Source of the DNA: [Bacillus] selenitireducens MLS10
GTDB lineage: Bacteria; Bacillota; Bacilli; Bacillales; Salisediminibacteriaceae
Direction: 5' to 3'
DNA length: 64,000 bases
NCBI RefSeq assembly: GCF_000093085.1
Contig: NC_014219.1
Span: forward strand, 3,092,384-3,156,383
Shown: positions 42,038-51,314 of the stretch, one piece after another
How the letters are laid out: each line of letters opens with the position of its first letter
Numbering within the stretch: position 1 is the first letter of the stretch
The notes under the pieces: model-generated
Database searches by the model: none
The model's input: only the letters and a program-made list of their open reading frames with translations
Told to the model about the DNA's origin: nothing
Program-made: the position numbers and the translations under genes

Positions 42038-43064
42038 ACGAATCACAGCAATCTATATCGGTGCCGCAGCCTTTGTCTTTGGTGCCATCCTCCTCTCCTT
42101 GTCTGTAAGTTCCGTTCATGTGCCCCTGTCGCATATCGCCATCATCATCGGCGAGAACATGCTCGGCTTGGAGGCGCATCCTGCGGTCAGCGACGGGGAA
42201 CGGCGCATCATCTGGAACATCCGCCTGCCGAGGATCCTCCTAGGCGCAGGCGTCGGTGCCGCACTGGCCCTGGCCGGCGCCGCATTCCAGGGACTGTTGC
42301 GAAATCCCCTGGCCGATCCGTATACGATCGGGGTCTCTTCCGGGGCCTCTCTCGGGGCCGTGATTGTCATCTTCTTCGGGATTCAGCTGCCGTTGATCGG
42401 AGGCTATACGCTTCCCTTCATGGCGATTCTCTTCGGATTCATCACGCTGATGATCGTCTTTGGCCTCGTCCGACTGACAAGCCGGAGTCTTGCCGTGGAG
42501 ACAATCATTCTCGCCGGGATCATCATGAGTGCCTTTATCGGCGCCATCATATCCCTTCTCATCGCCCTCGGAGATCAGGATGCCATGACGCAGATCCTTT
42601 ACTGGCTCTATGGCAGCGTCGCATTGAGAGGCTGGGGCTATGTGCAGCTCTTGGCTCCTTTTCTCATAGTGGGCAGTCTCATTCTCCTCGTCTACTACCG
42701 GGAGCTTAACGCCATGGCCCTCGGTGAGGAGGCTGCGGGACATCTCGGCGTCAACGTACAGCGGGGGAAAATCACCGTTGTGCTCGGCGCTTCGCTGTTG
42801 ACCGGGGCTGCAGTTGCCGTCTCCGGGACGATCGGCTTTGTCGGGCTCGTGATTCCGCATCTCGTCCGCCTTTTGACCGGGCCGAACCATCAGCACGTCC
42901 TGCCGATTTCGCTGTTGGTCGGAAGCGGCTTTCTCGTTTCCGCGGACCTCCTTGCACGTACGATCATCGCGCCTCAGGAAATGCCCATCGGCGTTCTGAC
43001 AGCTCTTATCGGGGCCCCGGTATTTGCCCTGTTACTGATTCGCAAACGCTTCGGAAAGGAATGA
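42030..43064 (+). CDS. btuC: Cobalamin ABC transporter permease
   Basis: A 344-residue FecCD/BtuC-type permease with about ten helices. Signatures: IRLPRILLGAGVGAALALAG, GLLRNPLADPYTIGVSSGAS and GTIGFVGLVIPHLVRLLTGP. The likely start is TTG 42030 (MNKRITAIYIG), overlapping the btuF stop by 8 nt, which implies coupled translation. An ATG at 41943 inside btuF gives an unlikely hydrophilic extension. Its stop overlaps the next gene. Confidence 0.9.
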   Translation: MNKRITAIYIGAAAFVFGAILLSLSVSSVHVPLSHIAIIIGENMLGLEAHPAVSDGERRIIWNIRLPRILLGAGVGAALALAGAAFQGLLRNPLADPYTIGVSSGASLGAVIVIFFGIQLPLIGGYTLPFMAILFGFITLMIVFGLVRLTSRSLAVETIILAGIIMSAFIGAIISLLIALGDQDAMTQILYWLYGSVALRGWGYVQLLAPFLIVGSLILLVYYRELNAMALGEEAAGHLGVNVQRGKITVVLGASLLTGAAVAVSGTIGFVGLVIPHLVRLLTGPNHQHVLPISLLVGSGFLVSADLLARTIIAPQEMPIGVLTALIGAPVFALLLIRKRFGKE

Positions 43065-43069
43065 GCCCC

Positions 43070-44539
43070 ATGCTTAAGATTGACCATCTCTCCGGCGGAT
43101 ACGGACAGACAACCATCATTCATGACGTGAACCTCACTATCCGTAAGGGCGAGTTCTTCACTCTCCTGGGCCCGAACGGCAGTGGCAAAAGCACCCTCTT
43201 TCGCCTCATCAGCGGCACGCTTCCCCCTGAAGAGGGTCGGATCATGATCGACGGGACACCGCTCGATTCGATGAGCCACACGAAACGGGCTCAGACCATC
43301 GCCGTTCTCAGCCAGGAGGCGAATGTCTCTTTCGACTTTACCGTTGAAGAAATCATCAGTTTGGGACGCTATGCCTTTCAGCGCGGCCTGTTCAAAACCC
43401 TGTCCGCAAGGGACCGATCCGTCATTGATGACGCCATGCAGCTGACGGACACCGCCGTCTTTCGACATCATCCGTTTCGGACACTCTCCGGCGGGGAAAA
43501 GCAGCGCGTGCTTCTTGCAAAGGCTCTCGCACAGGAACCGAAGCTTCTTTTACTCGATGAGCCGACGAACCACCTTGATATCCGGCACGCCTTTTCCCTT
43601 CTCGACCTGTTAAAAGACTGGCAAAAGCGCCATGATCTGACGGTGTTTGCGATCCTCCATGACCTGAATGTCGCTTCACTGTATGCAGACAGGGTCGGTC
43701 TGATTCAAAAAGGCTCCCTTATGACGACCGGCAGTCCGGACCTCCTTCGGGAAGAGGACCGGCTGTCTGACATTTATCACGTCAAGGTCAATGCCCAATC
43801 GCATCCGGTGCTCCCGAGGCCGCAAATCCTCATGACACCGGGACATGCGGTTCATAAAGGCTCGTTTCAGTTCGGGAAGGACGTCACCATCGACCGCTCC
43901 GACGACGTGATTCATCTCGCTTTTGATGAGCCGCTGCGGACGATTTCAAGCGGGGTCACAGGCGACGGGATCCGCTGGATCCGTCACTTCTGCAACTTCC
44001 ATGTCGACCCGCATTATGACGGTGTGGCACCGGTGACCGATATGACCCGCTGGCTCGATCACCGCGAACTCCCGGTCGAGAGTACCGTAGGGATGATGAC
44101 CGCCGTCCATCTCGCCGATGCCGCAACCATCAGACGGACCGTTGATGATGTGGACATTATGGTGATTGCCACGGCCGGTGTCGGCAATGCCGTGGACATC
44201 ACCCTTGCCGATCAGCGTGACGGGCTGAGCCAAATCGGTACCCTGAATGTCATGGTCTTCCTCGATGCCCATTTCACCGATGGTGCCCTGGTTAATGCCA
44301 TGATGTCCGCCACAGAGGCAAAGACGAAAGCCCTCAGTGATCTCGGCATTCGTGACCGCTATACCGACACCATTGCCACGGGTACACCGACGGACAGCCT
44401 CGCCATCGGCACGACGCAGCACGGAGAGCTCACCCCCTTCGCCGGATCCGGCACGCCCGCCGGGAAAGCCATCGGCAGCGTTGTCTACGACGCCCTCACT
44501 GAAGCAATCGGCCATTACCTGAACCGAAAACAGCAATAA
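43070..44539 (+). CDS. Fusion of cobalamin ABC ATPase (BtuD) and adenosylcobinamide amidohydrolase (CbiZ)
   Basis: A 489-residue two-domain protein. Residues 1-250 form an ABC ATPase: Walker A LLGPNGSGKSTL, signature LSGGEKQRV and Walker B LLLLDEPTNHLD. Residues about 265-489 form a CbiZ domain: HFCNFHVDPHYDG, STVGMMTAVHL, ATAGVGNAVD, ATGTPTDSLAIGTTQHG and FAGSGTPAGKAIGS. CbiZ cleaves the side chain of adenosyl-cobinamide or pseudocobalamin to cobyric acid, so uptake and remodelling are joined in one polypeptide. ATG 43070 has AAAGGA at 9 nt; ATG 43061, overlapping the btuC stop by 4 nt, is the alternative. Confidence 0.93.
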   Translation: MLKIDHLSGGYGQTTIIHDVNLTIRKGEFFTLLGPNGSGKSTLFRLISGTLPPEEGRIMIDGTPLDSMSHTKRAQTIAVLSQEANVSFDFTVEEIISLGRYAFQRGLFKTLSARDRSVIDDAMQLTDTAVFRHHPFRTLSGGEKQRVLLAKALAQEPKLLLLDEPTNHLDIRHAFSLLDLLKDWQKRHDLTVFAILHDLNVASLYADRVGLIQKGSLMTTGSPDLLREEDRLSDIYHVKVNAQSHPVLPRPQILMTPGHAVHKGSFQFGKDVTIDRSDDVIHLAFDEPLRTISSGVTGDGIRWIRHFCNFHVDPHYDGVAPVTDMTRWLDHRELPVESTVGMMTAVHLADAATIRRTVDDVDIMVIATAGVGNAVDITLADQRDGLSQIGTLNVMVFLDAHFTDGALVNAMMSATEAKTKALSDLGIRDRYTDTIATGTPTDSLAIGTTQHGELTPFAGSGTPAGKAIGSVVYDALTEAIGHYLNRKQQ

Positions 44540-44552
44540 CCGAAGAAACACA

Positions 44553-44588
44553 AACAGGCCGCCCTCCGGATGGAAGGCGGCCTGTTTT
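44553..44588. terminator. Bidirectional terminator after the btu operon
   Basis: ACAGGCCGCC/GGCGGCCTGT stem, followed by TTTT, shared with the convergent ugpB gene. Confidence 0.85.
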
Positions 44589-44594
44589 GGTGTG

Positions 44595-46001
44595 TTATTC
44601 GGCTGCGCGGTTCGAGACTTCGATAGCTCTGTTCGTTCCTTCCACAGCCTGATTCAGCGCATCTTCAGGACTTGTCCCCTGATAGAGAGCTTCAAGGGCC
44701 GTGACGACCTGTTCTCTTGATTCAGGGAAGACGCTGATCAAAGCACCCTGCGTAGCTGATGAAGGGATCGTTTCCTGCAGCTGTGTGATCGGTACAGTCA
44801 GCTGTGGCACATCTTCATGAGCTTCAACGACACGGTCAAGTTCATACGCAGCCGGATTGGTCGCGAAGTAACCCGTGTTCATATGCCAGTCTGCCTGCGT
44901 TTCCGCTTCGTTGAACCATCTCATGAAATCAAAGGCGGCAGCCTGTTCCTCCTCACTGATGCCATCACTCATCCAAACGGAAGCGCCTCCGATAATCACG
45001 CCGTTTCGTTCAATCTCATCGGCATGGGGAACGAAGGATGCCCCAATTTCAAACGGAGCATTGTCAATGGCTCCGGTGATTCCTGCACTTGAGTCCATGT
45101 ACATCGCCACATCTTCATTTTGGAACGCCGCACGGATATCATCCCAGTCGCGGCCATAGTAATTCATCGTGCCTTCTTCCGTCATGTCAGAAAGCCATTC
45201 GAATACCCTGAGACCCTCTTCTCCCCCGAACGTCGCCTCTGTGGCAAGATCTGAGCGCCCGTTGTCATTATTGACAAAGTCAACGCCCTGCGTCGAGATC
45301 ATCTGTTCAAAGAACCAGCCATGACCGAGCATGGAGAACCCGTACGTGTCCTCATTCGTAAGGGCACGTGCCGCTTCTGCGATTTCACTGAACGTTTCCG
45401 GCGGATTGTCCGGATCGAGACCCGCTGCTTCGAACATGTCTTTGTTGTACATCAGAACCGGCGTTGACGAGTTGAACGGCATGGAATACAGCTCGTCGTC
45501 AACCATGTAATAAGTCAGGATGTTTTCTTCAAGCTGACTGATGTCATAATTCTCTCTGTCAATCCATTCCTGCACCGGTGTGATGTAGCCGCTGTCGATC
45601 ATGTACTTGGTGCCGACTTCAAACATCTGCACGAGACCCGGGGCCGTTTCTGTGCCGCCCACAGTACGGTATTGCGTCAGAAGTTCTTCGTATGAGCCCT
45701 GATATTCAGGCGTAATCACATACTGATCCTGAGACGCGTTGTAATCGGCAACGAGTTCTTCAAGTGTATCACCAAGCCCGCCGCCCATGGCGTGCCAGAA
45801 TTCGATCTCCAACGCATCCTCCGATACGGTTTCTTCTTCCCCTGCTTCATTATTGGCTTCGCTGTTTTCTTCATCAGCCTGATTGACGTTACCGTCGGAA
45901 GCCGCAGCACCCGTATTTGTTTCTGATTCCGTATTTTGATCCGCACAGGCCGTTAACGCCAATACCGCCATGCTTCCCGCTAACCATGTTGCTTTTTTCA
46001 T
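44595..46001 (-). CDS. ugpB: Glycerol-3-phosphate ABC transporter binding lipoprotein
   Basis: A 468-residue solute-binding lipoprotein (lipobox LTACAD, acidic linker). The mature start EIEFWHAMGGGLGDTLEELV, then PEYQGSYEELLTQYRTVGG and LVQMFEVGTKYMIDSG, corresponds closely to UgpB, which binds sn-glycerol-3-phosphate or its diesters. ATG 46001 has GGAGGAA upstream. Last gene of the order ugpC-A-E-B on the minus strand. A related polyol or sugar substrate cannot be excluded. Confidence 0.88.
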   Translation of the reverse strand: MKKATWLAGSMAVLALTACADQNTESETNTGAAASDGNVNQADEENSEANNEAGEEETVSEDALEIEFWHAMGGGLGDTLEELVADYNASQDQYVITPEYQGSYEELLTQYRTVGGTETAPGLVQMFEVGTKYMIDSGYITPVQEWIDRENYDISQLEENILTYYMVDDELYSMPFNSSTPVLMYNKDMFEAAGLDPDNPPETFSEIAEAARALTNEDTYGFSMLGHGWFFEQMISTQGVDFVNNDNGRSDLATEATFGGEEGLRVFEWLSDMTEEGTMNYYGRDWDDIRAAFQNEDVAMYMDSSAGITGAIDNAPFEIGASFVPHADEIERNGVIIGGASVWMSDGISEEEQAAAFDFMRWFNEAETQADWHMNTGYFATNPAAYELDRVVEAHEDVPQLTVPITQLQETIPSSATQGALISVFPESREQVVTALEALYQGTSPEDALNQAVEGTNRAIEVSNRAAE

Positions 46002-46046
46002 CTCTTCATTCCTCCAGTTTGTTTGTCCGTTAGTCATGCATTTCTG

Positions 46047-46853
46047 TTATTTTAATGCGCCTTTTGAGAGGCCTTTTTGCAGCTGTTTCTGGCCGATCAT
46101 CAAAAGAAGCAGAGTTGGAATAATCACGATCACAACGCCCGCCATGACCATACCCCAGTTGGTTGCCACTTCGTCGGCCTGCAGGCGGCGGAGTCCGATC
46201 TGAACGGTACGCACCGTATCGTTCGTCGTAACAAGAAGCGGCCACAGGTACATGTTCCAGGTCGTCAGGAATCCGTAAATTCCGAGCGTGACAAAGCTTG
46301 TTTTGGCATAGGGAATCACGACTTTGTAGAAAAACTGAAATTTGGAGAGCCCCTCGACCTGAGCGGCTTCATAAAGCTCCAAAGGAATCGTCTTAAAGTG
46401 CTGCCTAAGAAGGAACGTCCCGAACGCCAGCGCGAAAAACGGTATGGTCAGTGCCAGATAGGAGTTCATCCAGCCGAGATTCAGGATCGTCAGGAAGTTC
46501 GGGATCATCGTCGCTTCCCAGGGAATCAAGAGCGTCGAGATAAAGATCAGGAACACAACCTGCCTCCCCCGAAACGGGACGAATGCGAAAATAAAGGCAG
46601 CCAGTGCGCTGACGGTGAGCATCCCGATCGTTACCGTGGATGCGACGATGACACTGTTTCTGAGGTAATGAAAAATCGGCACCGAAGCCAGCACATCCCG
46701 ATAGTTGTCAAGCGTCGGGTTCCCCGGCAGCATCTGTCTGTTCATCACCTCATTTGGAGGCATGAAACTGATCGACACGGCATAGAGAATCGGGAAAAAC
46801 ATCACCACGGCTGAGATCACAAGAAGCGTATAGAACACGATTTTTCTCATCAT
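46047..46853 (-). CDS. ugpE: ABC transporter permease UgpE
   Basis: A 268-residue six-helix permease of the MalG/UgpE type. The EAA loop that contacts the ATPase is YEAAQVEGLSKFQFFYKVVI. The MPPNEVMNRQMLP region and IPWEATMIPNFLTILNLGWM match UgpE. Its ATG overlaps the ugpA stop (ATGA), so the two are translationally coupled. Confidence 0.9.
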   Translation of the reverse strand: MMRKIVFYTLLVISAVVMFFPILYAVSISFMPPNEVMNRQMLPGNPTLDNYRDVLASVPIFHYLRNSVIVASTVTIGMLTVSALAAFIFAFVPFRGRQVVFLIFISTLLIPWEATMIPNFLTILNLGWMNSYLALTIPFFALAFGTFLLRQHFKTIPLELYEAAQVEGLSKFQFFYKVVIPYAKTSFVTLGIYGFLTTWNMYLWPLLVTTNDTVRTVQIGLRRLQADEVATNWGMVMAGVVIVIIPTLLLLMIGQKQLQKGLSKGALK

Positions 46854-47827
46854 TGATAGTGCACCTTCTTCTCTCCGAACTTAAACTGCAATAGCGTAAT
46901 CCCGAGGACGACAGCGAAGAGAATCATCGCCATGGCGCTCGCCGGACCGAACTGGTAATAAATAAACGCTTCACGGTAAATCGCATAGATGATCAGATTC
47001 GTCGCCTCTGCCGGCCCGCCTCCTGTCAGGATATCCACCTGTCCAAAGGACTGAAAGGAGTTGATGAACGTGATCGTAATGATAAAGAAAAGCGTCGGGG
47101 AGAGCATCGGTATCGTAATCCGTCTCAACTGATACAGATACTTGGCCCCGTCAATGCGTGAACTCTCATAGAGATCCTGATCGATGTTTTGCAGACCACC
47201 GAGAATAATCAGAAACGAGAAACCCGTATTCATCCATACCGTCGTAATCGCAACGGAGATCAGCGCCATCGTGGAATCCTGCAGCCAGGCAACGTTCGAG
47301 AAGCCGAGGAGATTGATGAACGCGTTCAGGGAACCTGCAGTCGGATGAAAGATAAACAGCCAGATCACCGCTGATGCGGCGACACTCATGCCGAGCGTCG
47401 ACGCAAAAATCGTCCGGAAAAACCCGATCCCTTTCAGCTTTTCATTGGCGAGGAGCGCAAGAAAAAGTGAAAGCGCCACACTCGTCGGAACCGTCAGAAT
47501 CACAAAGGCGAAGGTCGTCACGACGCTGTTGCGAAAGGAGGCTGACTGCATGAGAAATTGGTAGTTCTCCATCCCGACAAACAGGGACGGTTCTCCCTGG
47601 GCATTCGTAAAGAAAAAACTGAGAAACAGCGAATAAAACATCGGATAGAACAGAAAAACAGAAAACAGGATAACCGACGGCAGTAAATACAGCGCTGCGA
47701 TCCGGTAGTTTGCCGACTTCTTCCACCAGGAAGACCGGCTCTTGATCCGATACCGTTCCGTCATGTCACCGACGCTTAACCGCTGTTTTTCTTTGTCCTG
47801 CAAATGGGTGACATCCGCCGCTCTCAT
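46850..47827 (-). CDS. ugpA: ABC transporter permease UgpA
   Basis: A 325-residue MalF/UgpA-type permease with an N-terminal cytoplasmic extension of about 40 residues before the first helix (RIAALYLLPSVILFSVFLFY). The EAA-like loop is YESSRIDGAKYLYQLRRITI. The start ATG overlaps the ugpC stop and the end overlaps the ugpE start, each by 4 nt. A methionine at residue 22 is a less likely alternative start. Confidence 0.9.
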   Translation of the reverse strand: MRAADVTHLQDKEKQRLSVGDMTERYRIKSRSSWWKKSANYRIAALYLLPSVILFSVFLFYPMFYSLFLSFFFTNAQGEPSLFVGMENYQFLMQSASFRNSVVTTFAFVILTVPTSVALSLFLALLANEKLKGIGFFRTIFASTLGMSVAASAVIWLFIFHPTAGSLNAFINLLGFSNVAWLQDSTMALISVAITTVWMNTGFSFLIILGGLQNIDQDLYESSRIDGAKYLYQLRRITIPMLSPTLFFIITITFINSFQSFGQVDILTGGGPAEATNLIIYAIYREAFIYYQFGPASAMAMILFAVVLGITLLQFKFGEKKVHYQ

Positions 47828-48996
47828 GATGACTTCACCTGCCCTGATGCTTCCGGAACGGATTGAAAGGGATTGAGATCTGATTCAATCCAGACCGCTT
47901 TGCCGGACTGGCTGTCAAAGAGATGAATGTCTTCCCAATGGACATAGAAACGAAGGGCTTCATCCCGCTTCAAATGGATCTGACCCGGTAATTTGGCCCG
48001 CCAATCCTGCCCGGCAATGGGAAACTGCACAATCGTCTCATTCCCGAGAATCTCCACATGACGGACAGTCGTATTCACCGTTAAATACTCACCCTCCTCT
48101 TCTTCAGAAGGGAGATTCAGGAGCAGTTTCTCTGCGCGAACGCCAACCTTGTAGCGCTTTTCCTGATTTTCGGTATAAAAGGAAACAAAACCGTCAATCT
48201 GAAAGGAGTGTCTCGTATCCCCCCGGCTTACTTCTGCCAGGTTCATCGGCGGTGCACCGATGAAGGTTGCGACGAAATCATTGGCAGGATTGTTGTAAAG
48301 TTCAAGGGGGGTGCCGATCTGCTGGACTTCCCCGTGATTGAGAACCATCATCCGGTCCCCCATCGTCATAGCCTCCACCTGATCGTGCGTAACATAGATC
48401 ATCGTGATCCCTAAGCGCTGCTGCAGTTCCCGGATCTCCGCGCGCATTTGCGCACGCAGTTTGGCATCCAGGTTTGAGAGCGGTTCATCCATCAGGCAAA
48501 TCGGCATCTGGCTCACGACGGCACGGGCAAGTGCAACCCGCTGCCGCTGTCCGCCAGAGAGCTCCCTCGGTTTTCGTTTCAGGTAATCGGTCAAACCGAG
48601 CATCTCTGCGGCGTCCATGCAGCGCTTCGTCCGTTCCTCCTTTGTCATCTTTCGTACTTTCAGCCCAAAAATAATATTCTCTTCCACGCTCAAATGCGGA
48701 TAGAGGGCATAGTTTTGAAAAACCATGGACAGCTTCCGTTCACTCGGGGCCATATCGTTCGCAAGATCACCGCCGATATGCATCTCACCTGCTGTAATCT
48801 CTTCAAGACCCGCAATCATCCTCAGCATCGTTGATTTTCCGCAGCCGGAAGGACCGACCAGGACGAAAAATTCACCCTGCTTTATCGTGACGTTGACATC
48901 CTTCACGGCGAAACTGTCACCGTCATAACTTTTTGTCAGATGCTTCAATTCCACATCAGTCTGTGCAGCATCCTGTTGCTCCTGATTCTGTGACAC
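47824..48996 (-). CDS. ugpC: ABC transporter ATPase UgpC
   Basis: A 390-residue MalK/UgpC-type ATPase: Walker A VGPSGCGKSTMLRMI, signature LSGGQRQRVALARA, Walker B ICLMDEPLSNLD and a C-terminal regulatory OB-type domain (residues about 245-370). Start GTG 48996 with GGGGGA upstream. First gene of the ugp operon; I see no clear promoter, although the 280-bp region before the divergent azoR gene has room for one. Confidence 0.92.
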   Translation of the reverse strand: MSQNQEQQDAAQTDVELKHLTKSYDGDSFAVKDVNVTIKQGEFFVLVGPSGCGKSTMLRMIAGLEEITAGEMHIGGDLANDMAPSERKLSMVFQNYALYPHLSVEENIIFGLKVRKMTKEERTKRCMDAAEMLGLTDYLKRKPRELSGGQRQRVALARAVVSQMPICLMDEPLSNLDAKLRAQMRAEIRELQQRLGITMIYVTHDQVEAMTMGDRMMVLNHGEVQQIGTPLELYNNPANDFVATFIGAPPMNLAEVSRGDTRHSFQIDGFVSFYTENQEKRYKVGVRAEKLLLNLPSEEEEGEYLTVNTTVRHVEILGNETIVQFPIAGQDWRAKLPGQIHLKRDEALRFYVHWEDIHLFDSQSGKAVWIESDLNPFQSVPEASGQVKSS

Positions 48997-49132
48997 GGTG
49001 TATCCCCCTTTATGTGCATCGTTCTCAACAGTTCATGTTGTCGTTGCACTGTTTACTTTAACCGATGTATGTAAAGACAGAATGAAGAACATGTTCGGGT
49101 TCTGTAAACATTGTTAATGATGTAAATATTTA

Positions 49133-49199
49133 TTTGCATACCAACAGGTCAGACATCTCCCGACAAGATCAATATGCAAATGGGTGAGCAAACCTGTTG
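49133..49199. promoter_or_regulatory. Interleaved inverted repeats upstream of azoR
   Basis: TTTGCATA (49133-49140) pairs with TATGCAAA (49173-49180), and CAACAGGT (49142-49149) pairs with ACCTGTTG (49192-49199). The two pairs cross each other rather than nest, and the second ends on the azoR -35. They fit two operator sites or a pseudoknot-like structure. Confidence 0.5.
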
Positions 49200-49225
49200 C
49201 ATTTCTTTCGTGAGGCGAATAGAAT
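49197..49225 (+). promoter_or_regulatory. Promoter of azoR
   Basis: -35 TTGCAT (49197-49202), 17-nt spacer, -10 TAGAAT (49220-49225). Confidence 0.6.
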
Positions 49226-49273
49226 AATGCTCGTACGATTTTTACTACACACACATTGGAAAGGTGATGCATC

Positions 49274-49909
49274 ATGGCAAACGTATTGTATATTACGGCA
49301 CATCCACTGACTGCCGAGCAGTCATTCAGTCTTGCAACGGGGGAAGCGTTCCTGAACGAATATAAGACCCACCACCCGGAAGACACCGTGGAACATATCG
49401 ATTTATTCAAAGAGGAGATCCCGTATATCGACGCCGACGTGTTCAGCGGCTGGGGCAAGCTTGGTCAGGGAGAAAGCTTTGACAACCTGACAGAAGCCGA
49501 ACAGAAGAAGGTCGGTCGTCTCGCTGAACTGAATGAACAGTTTATCCAGGCAGATAAATATGTCTTCGTCACTCCGCTGTGGAACCTCGGGTTCCCTCCG
49601 GTTGTAAAAGCCTATCTCGATGCGACAGCCGTTGCAGGCAAGTCATTCAAGTACACAGAAGAAGGACCTGTCGGGCTTCTGACGGACAAAAAAGCCGTAC
49701 ACATCCAGGCACGCGGCGGGTTTTATTCCGAAGGACCAGCTGCGGATCTTGAAATGGGCGACCGTTATATCCGTCAGATGATGGGGTTCTTCGGAGTTCC
49801 TTCCTACGAGACCCTCTCCATTGAAGGACATAACGCCGAACCGGAAAAAGCGGATGCCATCAAACAAGCTGCCACAGAGAAAGCTAAGGAGCTTGCACTG
49901 AGCTTCTGA
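49274..49909 (+). CDS. azoR: FMN-dependent NADH-azoreductase
   Basis: A 211-residue flavodoxin-fold enzyme reducing azo compounds and quinones with NADH. Motifs: [36 protein letters not shown] and [20 protein letters not shown]. In bacilli azoR genes respond to quinone and electrophile stress through MarR/DUF24 regulators; the inverted repeats before the promoter fit such control, but no regulator gene is adjacent. Ribosome site AAAGGTGA before ATG 49274. Confidence 0.93.
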   Translation: MANVLYITAHPLTAEQSFSLATGEAFLNEYKTHHPEDTVEHIDLFKEEIPYIDADVFSGWGKLGQGESFDNLTEAEQKKVGRLAELNEQFIQADKYVFVTPLWNLGFPPVVKAYLDATAVAGKSFKYTEEGPVGLLTDKKAVHIQARGGFYSEGPAADLEMGDRYIRQMMGFFGVPSYETLSIEGHNAEPEKADAIKQAATEKAKELALSF

Positions 49910-49926
49910 TCAAAATTCTCCACACA

Positions 49927-49973
49927 AAAAACCCGGATGCACGGCCAGTCCATGGCTGTGCATCCGGGTTTTG
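49927..49973. terminator. Bidirectional terminator between azoR and hpt
   Basis: Long stem AAAACCCGGATGCAC/GTGCATCCGGGTTTT with a 16-nt loop and A/T flanks. Confidence 0.88.
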
Positions 49974-50005
49974 CTTTTGTATGATAATAAGGAAGAATTC
50001 CTGCG

Positions 50006-50551
50006 TTACACCGTCTCTTTTTTCGGCGCAACACTCGCGATATACGGGAGGTTCCGGTACTGTTGGGCGTAATCGATCCCGTAACCGACAATGAACTCAT
50101 CCGGTATCTGAAAGCCGACATAGTCAAGCGTCAGATCTTCCACTTCACGGCGTTCCGGTTTATCCAGGAGCGCACAGATTTTGAGCGCCTTCGGCTGGTG
50201 CATCTTGAAGTGATCCATCAGAAAATGCAGCGTCAGGCCGCTGTCCACGATATCTTCCACGACGACCACATTCTCACCGGTAATATTGGAATCCAGATCC
50301 TTCAACAGCCGGACCTTCCCTGTTGATTCCGTCTGATTGCCGTAGCTTGACACCGAAATAAAATCGATCTCCACACTGCCGCTGATGTGACGCATAAGAT
50401 CCGCCGCAAACATAAACGAGCCTTTCAGTACCGCCACAAGCGTGATCCGCTCTCCCTGAAACGCCTCTTCAATCTCCAAAGCCAGTTCCTTTACCCGATT
50501 CTGAATGACCTCTTCACTGAGCATCGTCCCTTTGATTTCGTAATCCACCAT
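50006..50551 (-). CDS. hpt: Hypoxanthine(-guanine) phosphoribosyltransferase
   Basis: A 181-residue purine salvage enzyme that makes IMP/GMP from hypoxanthine/guanine and PRPP. The PRPP loop VVVVEDIVDSGLTL is intact, and ALLDKPERREV and DYVGFQIPDEFIVGYGIDYA are characteristic. Several start codons follow each other (GTG ATG ATG GTG); ATG 50551 gives the best spacing from GAGG. It is separate from tilS/ftsH, its usual neighbours in bacilli, so it may be a second copy. Confidence 0.92.
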   Translation of the reverse strand: MVDYEIKGTMLSEEVIQNRVKELALEIEEAFQGERITLVAVLKGSFMFAADLMRHISGSVEIDFISVSSYGNQTESTGKVRLLKDLDSNITGENVVVVEDIVDSGLTLHFLMDHFKMHQPKALKICALLDKPERREVEDLTLDYVGFQIPDEFIVGYGIDYAQQYRNLPYIASVAPKKETV

Positions 50552-50711
50552 CATCACCCTCGTTCCTCATTTTTTGACCACATTTATTCTAGCAGAGATT
50601 CCGTCAGTTGGCACCTGTCAGTTTCAGTTATATCATCACTCCCCGCATGATGCGAATCCGTGGTAGGATATGTGTAGACAACTGAACAAAGTACAGAAAG
50701 GATGACCACTT

Positions 50712-51314
50712 TTGAAACAAGTAAAACTTTATTTAATCCGCCACGGCGTCACCGCCTGGAACCGTGAGGGAAAATACCTCGGCCACACCGATGAACCGAT
50801 CCTCGAGGAATCCTATCCTGTGATCGATCAGTTACAACCCATCGTCGATGCATTCGGTAATGCCTCAATTACATCGAGTGATCTGCTTCGCTGCCGGCAG
50901 ACCGCGGAACGCCTCTTTCGTCCTGAAGACATCCACTTCGACAGCCGTCTGCGGGAAATGCAGTTCGGCACATGGGAAGGCAAGACAAAAAACGACCTGA
51001 GTGGCGATCCGGCATTTGAAACGTGGCTGAATGACTATCATCTCAGCCTGATTCCTGAAGGGGAAGGAGCGGAAGCCTTCTCAAGCCGGGTCCTCGGTTG
51101 GTGGAAGGATTATACATCGAGAGCGGATTTTGAGTCAGAACCGCATATCGTTGTCGCTCACGGCGGCGTGATCCGGGTGTTGATGATTCACCTCACCGGA
51201 GGGAAACTCGGCGATTTCTGGGACTGGAAAGTGCCCCATGGGACAGCCTTTCAGCTTGATCTCGAACAAACCCCTTCAGGTTGGCAAGCCCAGGGCTGGT
51301 CACGGCTCCCCTGA
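50712..51314 (+). CDS. Histidine phosphatase (phosphoglycerate mutase-like)
   Basis: A 200-residue branch-1 histidine phosphatase. The phospho-acceptor motif LIRHGVTAWNREGKYLGHTD, REMQFGTWEGKTKNDL and the second catalytic His in VVAHGGVIRVLM are present. Members include alpha-ribazole phosphatase (CobC) and broad-range phosphatases; a B12 role is possible given the btu operon but is not shown. Start TTG 50712 follows AAAGGATGA. Its end overlaps the convergent gene by 15 bp. Confidence 0.88.
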   Translation: MKQVKLYLIRHGVTAWNREGKYLGHTDEPILEESYPVIDQLQPIVDAFGNASITSSDLLRCRQTAERLFRPEDIHFDSRLREMQFGTWEGKTKNDLSGDPAFETWLNDYHLSLIPEGEGAEAFSSRVLGWWKDYTSRADFESEPHIVVAHGGVIRVLMIHLTGGKLGDFWDWKVPHGTAFQLDLEQTPSGWQAQGWSRLP

